Part shown: one piece after another, positions 24,725 to 36,100 of the stretch
How the letters are laid out: every line of letters starts with the position of its first letter
Position numbering within the stretch: position 1 is the stretch's first letter
Assembly: GCA_008973525.1 (NCBI GenBank)
Contig: WACJ01000181.1
Location: 558,001 to 622,000 of the forward strand
Source: Stenopsyche tienmushanensis
Lineage: Eukaryota; Arthropoda; Insecta; Trichoptera; Stenopsychidae
Direction: 5' to 3'
Length of the DNA: 64,000 bases
Notes under the pieces: generated by a model
Seen by the model: the letters and a program-made list of their open reading frames with translations, nothing else
What the model was told of the DNA's origin: nothing
Database searches by the model: none
Program-made: the position numbers and the translations under genes

Positions 24725-25046
24725 CTAGCCCTTTTTAGTGGGCATTGAACCGCCACCTTTAGCTTCACGACGCTTTCTACCCATCGGTGGGGCTGGCATA
24801 TTGTCTTTCATTGAATCCATATCAGGCATTGGAGGCATTTGACGTGCCACCTATAAAATTAAATTATCAAAATTATAAGTTTAAAGAATATAAATAAAAT
24901 AGCAATTGTTTATGAAAAATTATAGAAATAAAAAAACTTACCCTTTTTAAATCATCAGCGTCCGGCGATTGGGGCCTAGCACTGGCAAATTGCATCAAGC
25001 AAAGTGCGATGGTGACGAAGAAGAATAATAAAAATTGAACTCTCAT
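24725..25046 (-). CDS. Small secreted peptide precursor (neuropeptide-like), two exons
   Basis: Exon 1 is 25046-24942 and exon 2 is 24850-24725, with a consensus GTAAGT donor and TTTTATAG acceptor in phase 0. The product is 76 residues. Residues 1-23 form a clear signal peptide (FLLFFFVTIALCL core, cleavage probably after ASA). A Lys-Arg pair at 34-35 and Gly-Arg-Lys-Arg-Arg at 59-63 would release a 23-residue Met/Pro-rich peptide (36-58) ending APPM, with Gly59 as amide donor. No cysteines. A TATA box (25113-25121) lies ~70 nt upstream of the ATG and an ATTAAA-type signal ~70 nt after the stop. I do not recognise the family. It could be a neuropeptide, an antimicrobial peptide or another secreted effector. 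Structure seen; function inferred. Confidence 0.7.
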
Positions 25047-25112
25047 TTTTATTTATTTGTCAGCTGCTCCACAAAGGTAGATTTGCAATGTTCATCGAAT
25101 GGAATAACTCCT

Positions 25113-25121
25113 CCTTTTATA
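25113..25121 (-). promoter_or_regulatory. TATA box of the small secreted peptide gene
   Basis: TATAAAAGG on the minus strand, 67 nt before the ATG. A start about 30 nt downstream would leave a 5' UTR of roughly 40 nt. A strong TATA box fits a tissue-specific or inducible gene. Confidence 0.6.
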
Positions 25122-25129
25122 ATGCAAAA

Positions 25130-27097
25130 AATATTCGCGTGCTGATGTTATACGCTGGGATATGTTATTAATCCGATTGCAATCGTTTCCTGCGATGAAG
25201 GACTCGATAAGGATTATTAACAATAACAATGTCGCGGAAAAAAACTCATGCACATGTGTAAATGATTAATTATGTCTCAAATGGTGATTGAGGTCTCGCG
25301 CTATTTAAAAAAAAAATAAAGTGGATTCCATTTACAGTGCTCAATTTTTTGTGAAAGACAATGCAATGTCATCAAACGTATCGTGCGAAGAGTTGCTATT
25401 ATGTTGATAATAGCAATGTAGATTTTAATTGCAGAGTGAATCAATCGGTATAATGCAACAGTGCTTTTCAATTTACTCTATAAAATTGTATAAATTATGC
25501 ATAAGTTTAGAAATGATCCAAAAATTAAAAAAGTTTCTTAATGATTTATAAATTTTGATGGGAAATAAATTGATTAATATCGAAATGCTTATTTTTAAAT
25601 TTACACCGTTAATGAGATTTTATTTTCTTGAAAAGAAAAACACTAATCGAGTATACATGGAATATCAATCATATTTAAAAAGCAATAAATTATATATCAG
25701 CATAAATTAATAAATTTTTAATCATTCATTTATGAAAAAAATAAAATAAAATTCATAAAGTGTATTTTGAAAATTTTATTATTTTAAAAAATGGATTTTA
25801 CAAAACGTTAGGATTTAAATAATTTTGTGACGGCATATTACGACGGCATAAAATTACACACACATTATGCATAAAATATATTGTGTTTGGGCCAATCGAG
25901 AAAGTGACAGTAACATATGTTCTGCGTTTGACGTTTGCTTGTTATTTTTCGCTTCGCCTTTGAGTTGTAGTTTTACAATTCATATTTTTTAAAACGGTTA
26001 TTAATCATTTATATTATTAATATTTATCGATTTTGATTTGATATTATTTTATATACGGCGCAAAAACATTTTTTTAAATTTGTGTAGTCTAACCTATAAA
26101 CTGTGCATTTTAAGTGTAAATAAAAAAAATTGCTTTAATTGATGTACGTCATTTACATCAGTAATATGTTTGTGTTGGCATATCGAACCATTTATCATCG
26201 GACCTATTAGAATGCACTTAGAATTGCATTAGATTGTGTAACATTAAACACTGTATTGCCAATACCAATTATAAATTGCCTCTGGTCAATCAGGAGTGCA
26301 AAAAATTTAGCATTAACGTATTTAAAAATTGGTTGAAAAATAAATGTAAATTGAATTTTTAACTAATTTGGCATGTGGAAAATGACTATAACCTTGTTTA
26401 GGTTATTTTATTATGGATTCTGTTGATTGTAGCATAAAATTATATTGTTTCTAATAGCATTTATTATTCAAACAAATGTTATTGATGACAGTGCGCTTAA
26501 ATAATGAATGCTAGATAAGAGTTATGGCACTCTTGTACAGAAATATATAATAAGATATATTTAATGTTGACTGCTGACGCTGTTTTCATAACGTCTTAAT
26601 ATTTGCAAACATTTAACAGTTCTATTTAGTAATCTTATTTATGGCCCTTCAGATTATGAATTAATTTATGTCAAGAAATTCAATATAATTTAATTCTTGT
26701 AGATGTAAATATGCTTTAATACTGTATATTAAATACTTTAATACTTAAACTCTTTTTTTCGTAAAATTGATATAATTCTTAAACTAGCCAATAGATTGAA
26801 ACGAAATTTCAGTGGTGCCTACAAAAAAGTTTACAGCATCGATATATATAAGTATAATAATGATTAAATTAGGGCACGGATTGTTAAAAGTTAATATAAG
26901 TTTGAGATGAAATCATAAGAATATTATATATAAATAGGTTTTTGTTATTCAGCTCAAGTCAGGTAGCGTTAACTACCCGACAAAACTATTTTTATTTGGT
27001 TCAGTAATCTAATTTTGACAGTTTTAAAATATATCTTTCTCTTCATTTTCATGCTTTATTAGACGAATAAATTCAATTGTATTCATTTTTATTTTAG
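25130..27097. other. Divergent intergenic region between the peptide gene and EFL1
   Basis: About 2 kb of very AT-rich DNA separating divergently transcribed genes. No ORF or repeat recognised. It must hold the EFL1 promoter. ATTTTATTTTAG at 27086-27097 just before the EFL1 start looks like a 3' splice site, so EFL1 probably has an upstream 5' UTR exon in this interval that I could not place. Confidence 0.45.
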
Positions 27098-27120
27098 GAG
27101 GGTAATTAAGAAAACTTAAA

Positions 27121-30100
27121 ATGCATCTTGTTCCTCCGAGTAAACTCAGTGAATTACAAAATAATGTGGAAAACATTAGGAATATTTGTATACTAGCTCA
27201 TGTTGATCACGGCAAAACAACTCTTGCCGATTCTCTTGTTGCTAGTAATGGTATAATATCTCAAAGATCTGTAGGGAATATGAGATATTTGGATAGTAGA
27301 CCCGATGAACAAAAACGAGGCATTACCATGAAAAGCAGTAGTATATCATTAATGCATTGTTTGTCATCAAAAGAATATTTGGTGAATTTGATTGATTCTC
27401 CCGGACATGTTGATTTTTCAAGCGAGGTTTCTACTGCTGTAAGGCTATGCGATGGAGCCATCATTGTGGTATTATTTATTCTAATCAAACACAATTATAA
27501 ATGAAAAGATCCATAATTAATTGATTATGTTCTTTCAGGTCGACGTAGTCGAGGGTGTCTGCCCCCAAACAAGAGTCGCCATCAAACAAGCATATTCTGA
27601 AAATATTAAGCCAGTTTTGGTATTAAATAAAATTGATAGGCTTATTTTAGAAATGCAATTAAAACCGATCGATGCATACGTTCATTTAACGCAGTTGCTC
27701 GAGCAAGTAAATGCCGTTTTGGGAGAATTTTTTGTAACTGATGTGTTTGAAAAAGATGAGATTATCGAAATGGTAATTTGTTTATATTGTGTTTTAAATG
27801 AATCAATATTTTCTACTTTATTTTTAGATAATCCAAATGCTAATATTTTTTATATACTGTAAAAAAACGGCTCTCAACAAAACATTAAACTCTTTTTTAA
27901 AGGGAAAAATTGAAAATACCACCGATGCTGTAATTAATGCACCCCTCGATTGGACTTCTGCCTTGGAAGAAGCAGATGATTCCCATTTATATTTTACGCC
28001 CGAATCTGGCAATGTTGTTTTTTCTAGTGCAGTAGATGGTTGGGGCTTTGTCATATCGACTTTTGCAAAATTATTTTCTGAAAAACTGGGTAAGAATTAT
28101 TATTATACGTGGATAGTTTTAGATGTACCCAATGTAAAAGGAAATACAATTCATTATTTCTCAACATAGCTTCCTTTCAGCTCAAAACACTTTTCTTAGC
28201 GATGTTCAATGGCTTCGATACCCTGTTTATAGAGAGAGCCGTCGAGCCTTTCAAAACAGCTATCAGTCGCCGACTCTACCTTTATAATTGTTAGCAAATT
28301 TTTTATTACCGTGTATCCCAAAAAACTGACGCTATAACCTTGCTTGCAGACAGATCTTCTTACGCCTTTTTTGGAGCTGATTCTCCTCTTTCAGTCCATT
28401 TTTTTAACTGTTCCTTTGTCGCGAGTGTGAAGTGATGGGCCCATGTTTCATTCATGGTTATGATTCGATGCAAAAACTCAGCTTTATTGTTGTAAAACAT
28501 CAAACACTCGATTGAAATATACTCACAACGCTATCTTAGTTCCATTGTGAGCAAACCCAGCGCCCTTCTTGTGCCCAGCTTTCTCATGCTCAAAGTTTCA
28601 CTTTCAGTCGATGGTCATCCAATATCATTTTATGGATTTTTTTCACCATTTCTAGAGCGGTCACCTCATTTGGTCGACCACTGCGATGTTAGTTTTGGCA
28701 GCTCGTTAGGCCTCATTTAAACTCTGCCACTCAATATTTTATTGTTGCAAAAAAAGCATCACTCTCCCAAAGAAGAATCTAGCTCGGCTTTGATATTGGT
28801 TGAATTAGATGAATTAGATTGAATGAGACCTTTTAAATAAAAATATTGTATTAGTACTTTCTACTGTAGTTTTTTTTTTAAACAACAATTATAGTATACA
28901 TCTGGAACTACCCTCATTAATTTTCAATCATAAGTTTTTGAATTATTTAATATATTTTTGAAATTTATAGGTGTTCGCGAGTCTTTATTATTAAAAGTAC
29001 TGTGGGGAGATTATTATTTTGATGCAAAGAATAAAAAGTTTATGAAGGGTGCACAAGAAAAGGCCAAAAAACCAGTGTTTGTACAATTAGTCTTGGAAAA
29101 TATATGGTCATTATACGAAACTGTTGTTGTACGCAAGGACAAAGACAAAATCGAACCAATCACCAAAAAATTAGGCATAAACTTATCGAGCAGAGATTTA
29201 CGTCATAAAGATGTTAGGGTGCAACTTCAAGCTATTATCTCTCAATGGTTGCCACTGTCGACTAGTGTTTTAGATATGGTATGCAATAAGTTGCCTTCGC
29301 CGAAAGAAATACCCGCCGAGAAGGTCGAAAAACTCATGTGTTCCCAAAATAGAAGATTCGACTCTTTGAATTTTGCAACGCAGAATTTAAAAAAAGATTT
29401 TTTGGCGTGTGATAGTTCTGATAAACGGCCGGTAATTATCTTCATTTCAAAAATGTTTCCAATAGATCGTAAGCAATTGCCTGAAAATAAGCCGAAACTA
29501 TTGACGCCTGAAGAATTGGCGCATAGGAGAGAGATTGCTCGACAAAGACACGCAGCGCGGCAAAATAATGTAGTCGAATCAAATCCAACAATTTTGGACA
29601 GTGCGTCATTGGATGATGCTTTAACTGAGTTAAAAAAAATCGATGAAGAAAAAGTCGATGACGATGTTTTCATCGGATTTGCTCGTATTTTTAGTGGAAC
29701 TCTTAGAAAGGGTTGTAAAGTATATGTTTTAGGACCCAAACATGATCCTAACGCATTTGAAGGTAGCTATTCTAAAGTGAAAATCGATGAGAAGTTAACA
29801 TTAAGTGATTTAAGCAACGATCAACACATCACATGTTTTGAGTGAGTTATTATATATTATATTAATTTATTAAATTAATATTTATTAATAAATTTAAACA
29901 TATATTCGCCGTTTTAGAGTAAATAAACTGTATCTTTTAATGGGTCGAGAGCTGGAAGAGTTAGAAGAAGTGCCCGCGGGAAACATTTTAGGTAAACTAT
30001 CGAATTAATAATTTAATAATATTATATTATATTAAATAATGATTTATAGATACATTTTTCAAAAGTGATATATTCATATAGCATTTAGAAAAGTAGCTTT

Positions 30101-31885
30101 ATTAATATTATTTAATTTTTATATGTTGTTATCACATTTGTATGATAATAATATTTAAATGTTCTAGGAATTGGTGGCTTAGAAGAACACGTCTTAAAAA
30201 CTGCCACATTGAGTTCTACTGTCCTTTGTCCACCATTCACTGAAATGCAGATGTTTGCAGTACCTATTGTTAGAGTAGCAGTTGAGACGCAACATCCTGC
30301 AGATATGCCGAAATTGGTTAAAGGTGCAAAAATTAGTTTTATGGGATTTAAAGATTTTGTGAATTTTGATGAATTTATTTGTTATTAATTTGTGTTTTTA
30401 AGGTTTAAAATTGTTGAATCAAGCCGATGCTTGTGTCCAGATATTAGTTCAAGAAACTGGGGAACATGTATTACTTACAGCTGGTGAAGTACATTTAGAA
30501 AGATGTTTGGAAGATTTAAGGTATGTAAATATAAGAAAAAAAGAGTATAATCTCTGAATATTAAGATAAATATAAAACACATGTATAATTAAATATATCT
30601 TATATTAAATGATTATATGAGGGTAGTCCCTGTTTTTCTCCACCAAAGTTCTTCCTTAAATTTCGCAGTATATCAAAGGCTAAAATAATATATATTGATT
30701 TATTTATTTTAAAACAGCTTTCGCCATAATATAGCCATGTTTCTTTTCTTCCATGTTATTTTCGTGTAATGGAGGGCATTTTATATAGTTGATATTTCCA
30801 ATGATAATTTCTATATGTATTAAATGTTATTTGATTTTATATATAGTTTTAACATGATGATTCCTCTTTATTTTTTTTTCACAGTACAAGATATGTGAAA
30901 GTTCCTATCTCTGTATCCGAACCAATCGTACCGTTTAGAGAAACCATCGTAGAAACGCCTAAATTGGATATGGTAAACGAGGAGATTGATTCTCAAAATA
31001 TTGCCAAACAATCTAACGTCAATGATAAATCGGAACTGGAAAAAGTAATCACCATGCATACTCCGAATAAACAATGCGTTATTAAAATCAGAGCTGTTCC
31101 TCTACCGCAAGAAGTGACACTTCAATTAGAAAAGAATGCCGATATTTTAAAAATGTTAAGCAGTCAATCAGCGTCGACATCAAAGATGCACAATTTGCCA
31201 CAAGTGAAAATTGTACATTTGGAAGACGACTTTGTAAAGTTGGATGTTCAAGACACTTGCTTGGATACAGACGCGAAGGAGAGCAAAATTGGTTTTGATC
31301 AAAAAATTGAAATAACTAATCATTATTCGAAAGCCATTGAAGTGTTTAAATCTTCTTTAGAAGCTGCTTTTAAAAATGCAGGTAGCGAATGGAGTAATGC
31401 CATTGAAGAAATTTGGTCGGCTGGACCGAGAAAATGTGGTCCAAATTTACTCTTAAATCGCGTAAAGGATTTTAAAAAGTCCTTATTTGATTATGATTTA
31501 GAAATAATTGATAATATAAAAGACAGTCGACACGATTTCACGAGTAGTTTTATAAATGGATTTCAACTAGCATCTTTAGCTGGTCCACTCTGTGAAGAAC
31601 CAATGATGGGAGTGGCTTTCATAGTCGAAGAGTGGAATATATTGAAAGGAGAATCAGATGAGAGTATTTTAAATAGTCAACCTTATGGTCCATTCTCTGG
31701 TAAGTGTTTTACAAATATATTAAATGCATAATAAATTACGCTGCAATAAATTCTAATATTTATTTTTTCAGGTCAAATAATGTCCGCTGTGAAAGAGGGC
31801 TGTAGAAAAGCATTCCAGGCGCAACCTCAAAGAATAATGGCGGCTATGTATTCCTGCCATATCAACGTGAAGGCACAAGTTATAG
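27121..31885 (+). CDS. EFL1: Elongation factor-like GTPase 1 (ribosome maturation), 3' end not found
   Basis: Exons: 27121-27468, 27539-27772, 27903-28089, 28971-29841, 29918-29991, 30168-30323, 30403-30520, 30885-31699, 31772-31885; phases agree, 972 codons. The GTP-binding motifs are intact: AHVDHGKT (26-33), RGIT (66-69), DSPGH (92-96), NKID (146-149). Family signatures follow: [71 protein letters not shown] and [18 protein letters not shown]1 works with SBDS to evict eIF6 from 60S subunits in the cytoplasm. Exon 9 ends in QVIG at a GT donor, yet the last ~150 residues of the family (end of domains IV/V) are not seen anywhere downstream. The exon 3 start at 27903 is preferred over the acceptor at ~27829, which would add an AT-rich hydrophobic stretch. 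Confidence 0.93.
28110..28914 (-). mobile_element. Mariner element with decayed transposase, EFL1 intron 3
   Basis: The ends are inverted copies (GGATAGTTTTAGATGTACCC left, GTATACATCTGGAACTACCC right). The minus strand at about 28500-28330 gives [20 protein letters not shown] and then [13 protein letters not shown], a mariner DD34D segment. The usual catalytic Asp of the M-D-E-T motif reads Asn here and stops interrupt the frame, so it is inactive. The same family occurs at 54770-55615. Confidence 0.85.
30617..30660. repeat. Possible mariner terminus in EFL1 intron 7
   Basis: ATGAGGGTAGTCCCTG resembles the outer end of the mariner family at 28110 and 54770. No partner end found nearby. Confidence 0.3.
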
Positions 31886-32619
31886 GTAAGCGCGTTATTT
31901 ATTTTTATCGAAGAAAATACATTTCGTTTTCTTTTATGGTTTTATTATGTTTTAAATAATTTACATTTTCATATTCAATAATGCTAAAAAAATACATTAC
32001 AAATCGATAAATAAAAAAAATAGCAAGTCGTCGTTAAAAATTATTCTGTTCGACGCTGTTTTAAAATTAAGTAGTATTTAAATTTTTAAATATATTTACA
32101 TTGTGACAATATTGCTATTTATAGCTAAACATGATTTCCTTATTTAGTGAATATATTTTATACTAATTCTACTTAAGCTAGCGATATATATTTTATTGTA
32201 TTGATCGGTCTAAAACTCGGAGACCCAAACTCAGGATGTAAATTCTCAAAGTAATAAAGTTATATTTACTACCAAAATTTTACACACTGGGTTATTATAC
32301 AGGTATCGGCATATTCTAGGTCATGGAATAAATATAAATTTGATTAACACATCTTAAGCTGGACGGGTAGTTCTACACGTTTCACAAGCTTAATTTTACA
32401 GGCGGAAAAGCTAGTTCTACTCAGCATTTTTGTATGCTTATTGTACATCATTTTTTTTAATAATGTATGCATTTTGTTAGTTTAACACTTTTTTATTGTG
32501 TTTCAATTCAGTAGACAATATTGGGCGTGAACAAAAAAATTGATTGATGAGGTATCATACCTTATTTTTGTATTTTATTATGTGATTATTTTAAATTTCA
32601 TTACAAAATAATAAATAGT
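31886..32619. other. Region after EFL1 exon 9, no coding sequence found
   Basis: AT-rich DNA starting with the GTAAGC donor. I looked here for the missing EFL1 end and found neither the expected family motifs nor a plausible exon. Confidence 0.5.
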
Positions 32620-32735
32620 TTAACCTTTCTCTTACTGTGCTAAAAACATCCAGACGCTCCAATGATATGTATTACTAGAGACAACATTATTAGAGTCGAG
32701 TGTAGTAAATACATCACAGGAGAAGGAAAGGTTAA
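32620..32735. mobile_element. Short TTAA-flanked MITE, family C
   Basis: TTAA at both ends (32620-32623, 32732-32735). Inverted ends CCTTTCTCTTACTGTG and CACAGGAGAAGGAAAGG. 116 bp in all. Partial copies at 36026-36100 (same left-end sequence) and 55120-55164 (right end GTAGTAAATACATCACCGG, then TAGGGAAAGATTAA). Confidence 0.75.
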
Positions 32736-33824
32736 AAAATACAGATGTATCTATTTATCACGTTTCGTTGGTTTTTGCCCACTACGTGTACCAACTGCCT
32801 GTAAACATTAGCCGCCTAAAATGTGTTAATATATAAAATTATTTCTCATGGCTATGGAGACTTGGGCATGCCCATAATACCATATAAAGCACACCGATCA
32901 AAGATCATACTCAAAGACGAATACGATGCGGTTTAAGGGAAAGAATAATTCTCTGTTTGGGATAGCGTAGATGAATTTAATACAACGGGGAGAGCTTTTC
33001 ATAATTTTGCAACATGTTTTTTAAATATAAATATTATATTTCCGAAAAGCGTAAGAAACAAATTCATTTATATTGTGAAGCAATTCTATTTTTTCTTAAA
33101 TAATGTTAAAACTATTATCATTGATATATTTTATCTTTTTTTTTTAAATTAAAGCGGCGTTTTAAAACTCAATATGTTGTCTGAAGATATTAAATACGGT
33201 TGTATATATCATGTGTAAAAATAAATATCAGTGTGCGATTAAATATTCTATAATCTTTATTTCAAAGAGAGTATAAGGAAATAATGATAGCCCTTCTTCC
33301 ATATTACCCTTTAAATATTTTAGTTAAAGACGCTATTTTCAAAGGCGCTGTAAAAATATTGTCATCAAATTTTCAGCGTTTGTAATACTTTTCAGCACGA
33401 TATTAAAATATAAATATCAAATATTCGTCATCATCTAACTAATTCAACACGCATACTATAAATAAACGAAGAAAATATATATTCGTACTATGCAATGATT
33501 AAATATAATATTAATTCTGAATTTTTAATTTTCTTTTTGCATGCACGCGTATATTAATTATTTTAACGCGTTGCAAAAAAGAAAAATAAAAATCACAGTA
33601 CACACGCTTAAATGAATATTTTTTTATGATTATCATTCTCATATATTATTTAGTCAAAGAACAATGATTTATTCGAGTGATTATTTATCGTTTTCTTGTT
33701 TAATATATGAGAAGTTATCATAAAAACGGTACATATATATTTTTTACCCACAAATTTGATCACATTTTCGAATCTTATAAAAATATTGAAGGAAACGTTT
33801 TCACTTCTCTAATTTATCTAATTT
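32736..33824. other. Convergent intergenic region
   Basis: AT-rich DNA between the EFL1 end and the 3' end of the minus-strand secreted-protein gene. Nothing recognised beyond low-complexity A/T runs. Confidence 0.4.
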
Positions 33825-34973
33825 TCAATTTTCCCAGTCGGCGGTCAATGCTAATTCTTTTGCTTTTTCCCACGGAAATGGTGGCACGTTGACATGATTG
33901 AATTTTTTGGACATTCTGCTGGTATCTCTTATCCTTCTCGCCATTCTATTATAGTAAACCCCTGGTCCGATATATCCCGGAAATCTGCTTGTCGACTGAT
34001 CTTGATTATATTGCGGCTGTGAATAGCCGATTTTGTATGAACTTGTGGATGGTCGAGATGTTACCGAGTTATATCCTGAAACATAACGAAACAATTTTGA
34101 TATTGGTAATTTATGAAAATATATTTTAATCGTCGTCGATAATAACATTGACATTTATAATATACCTGTTGTAGAAAATTGATTTTGCGGTTGCACACAC
34201 ATCATTCCATAAACTCTTATGCCGGGTACTGAAGCATATGTCGGTTGATCGTGTGACATTGGGCCTTCTAAAAATGTAAATGATTCGCCGTTTATAAAAT
34301 TTATAGAACAACAAATAATAAAATATTAAATTGGTATTCATAATACCTAAAATGAATTCTTGTGGACATCTGCATATGACGAGGTAGTGGGATTTTCCGG
34401 TCCTAACGTTCTGAAGGGCCAGAAGTGACCAATCCCTTGGTGCTCGACATTCTCTCATTTCTGAAGTAGCTTCACATGTTTTTACCAAAGTAACAGCTTT
34501 GTGTGCATACTGAAATCATACGGACGGTTATTATTAATTTATATGGATCATTCATCATTTTATTAACATTGTGTAATTAAGCACTGTGTCAATATATTAA
34601 ATATATCTTAATATGTAGCGTACCTTTTTCTTAGAGTCAGTTGTTAATTGAGTAGTGTGCAAATCGTCTGCATTCAATGACGCTGAACAGGGATCTCTAT
34701 GTCGAGCTGGGCATGCACACAGCGGTTGTGTGTAATTTAGTCGAACATATACAGCATTGCAAACCTATAAATTAAATTGCCATCAATGTTATAAATGTAT
34801 TACATTTCGATTTACGTTAATTTGTGCTACAGATCAGATTTATTACATATTTTATAATTTACCTGTTGGATGGCGCATTCTGGTAATAGATAGATATGTT
34901 GATTGTGTGGATAGTAATGATATTTTGTAGGCTTTGCTAGAACTGAAGTAGATCCTGCTGGCAGTGGAACCGT
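33825..34973 (-). CDS. Cysteine-rich, probably secreted protein; five 3' exons, 5' end missing
   Basis: Minus-strand exons 34973-34863, 34764-34624, 34509-34347, 34267-34166 and 34075-33825 join in frame to 255 residues ending in TGA. The first exon here begins after a TTTTTACAG acceptor, so a 5' exon (expected to hold the signal peptide) lies upstream, beyond 35 kb. Ten cysteines in a regular arrangement: LPEC, VCNAVYV, LCACP, DPC, KTCEA, RECRAP, VICRC, GMMC. One N-glycosylation sequon sits in the LNYTQP segment. Exons 2-4 look strongly conserved; the last exon is a Tyr/Gln/Pro-rich tail ending PPFPWEKAKELALTADWEN. It resembles arthropod proteins catalogued as scoloptoxin(11)-like, a name that also covers non-venom proteins; I am not sure of the family and claim no toxicity. 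Confidence 0.75.
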
Positions 34974-35049
34974 CTGTAAAAATAAAAAGAAGTTTGTTTT
35001 AATCAGATCTAATATTAGTAGGCATGTCACATGAACGTTCGGAATTCAT

Positions 35050-35420
35050 AGTGGGGAATTAAAACGCCATAACTCTTAGTAAAACATAATTTATTCAATT
35101 AAAATAATCTTCATCAGCTTCAACAGTCCTTTGGCAATGAGAAATTAAATTGTTTTATTCATTTAATAAAGTGCGCACTTTTAGAACGAATAAATTCATT
35201 GAAACCATAAATTGCCTTGTGCCTTATTTAAAAAAAAAATCGAATGAGGAGAAAAATGAATAAGGCGTATGAGGTAAAATCTCGTTATTCAGTATGGACC
35301 CTATTTATTAGAATTGGCTGGAGTTTCATCAGCATTTAACAACTGTCCAGATCTTTTCCTGGTGTCACACAGAATCTATTTTTCATCGCAAGTAATGATG
35401 ATATTTAAAAATCGGATTTT
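35050..35420 (-). mobile_element. Mariner transposase 3' fragment
   Basis: The minus strand gives a mariner-like C-terminus ending HCQRTVEADEDYFN then a stop, preceded by broken-frame sequence. Frameshifts and stops make it a relic. It lies ~90 bp or more upstream of the secreted-protein exon at 34973, probably inside that gene's 5' intron. Confidence 0.55.
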
Positions 35421-35513
35421 AACATTACGAATTATCAAAGAAGAGTACAAATCTAAGCGCCTTGCTTGAAAGGGGTGGTTTGGTTATTTTATGAAAATTT
35501 AATTTAACCCTTC

Positions 35514-35960
35514 AAGGAGGTAAGACACAATGTTGTGTCCGAATTCCAGTAACTCATAAAGAGATTTCTTACACGTTGAGCTCGGAGACAGACAGAGACG
35601 GAGAGTGTCTTGCACGTTGAGTTTGGAGAGAAACAGACACGGAGAGATTATCTTGCAGATCGACGATTGTGAATGGGAGACAGGGAACGAGAGAGTATGT
35701 TGCGTACATCTTACGTTTGTTTAGATCGTTAACCTAAATTTATCGACTAATAATATGTGAATGATATTATGAATCCATTTCAAGTGTATTGTATATGTTT
35801 ACTTGAAGAAATAAGCGAATATTGTGTGCTATCGACAGTGCTTATTTATTTATATACAAGCTTCATACACTCTACGATGGTCCTGACAGATAGGTGGATT
35901 TGTACGACTTGTCTCCTGTTTGTCTATGTTTTTTGTTGTTGTTGTATCTAACATGCTTCT
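35514..35960 (+). mobile_element. TTAA-ended repeat, family E
   Basis: Starts TTAACCCTTCAAGGAGGTAA. The interior has GAGACAGACAGAGACGGAGA runs and then GTGCTATCGACAGTGCTTAT with TTATATACAAGCTTCATACA. The last blocks recur at 56229-56325, and in inverse orientation at 56840-57000 together with the GAGACAGAG block. Family A elements carry a related block (GTTGATAGCACACAATATTC at 1019). Probably another piggyBac-like non-autonomous element. Confidence 0.6.
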
Positions 35961-36025
35961 CTCTTGAAATAAATTCGATCAGCATCGAAGATGATGATGA
36001 TGCTTCTAGTGACACAGTATAAAAT

Positions 36026-36100
36026 TTCCCTTACTGTGCTAAAAATACCCACCGATGATATGTATTTGGTACACCACTATTCTATTATTGACTAGTTTAG
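36026..36100 (+). mobile_element. Family C MITE, partial copy
   Basis: TTACTGTGCTAAAAATACCC followed by GATGATATGTATT matches the left half of 32620-32735. The TTAA duplications are not preserved. Confidence 0.5.

Noticed and set aside
27829..27902. Earlier acceptor for EFL1 exon 3
   Set aside because: It keeps the frame but adds an AT-rich hydrophobic run unlike the family. The acceptor at 27901-27902 leads straight into [10 protein letters not shown] and [16 protein letters not shown].
29242..29739. 165-residue minus-strand ORF
   Set aside because: Antisense shadow of EFL1 exon 4, whose protein matches the family throughout.
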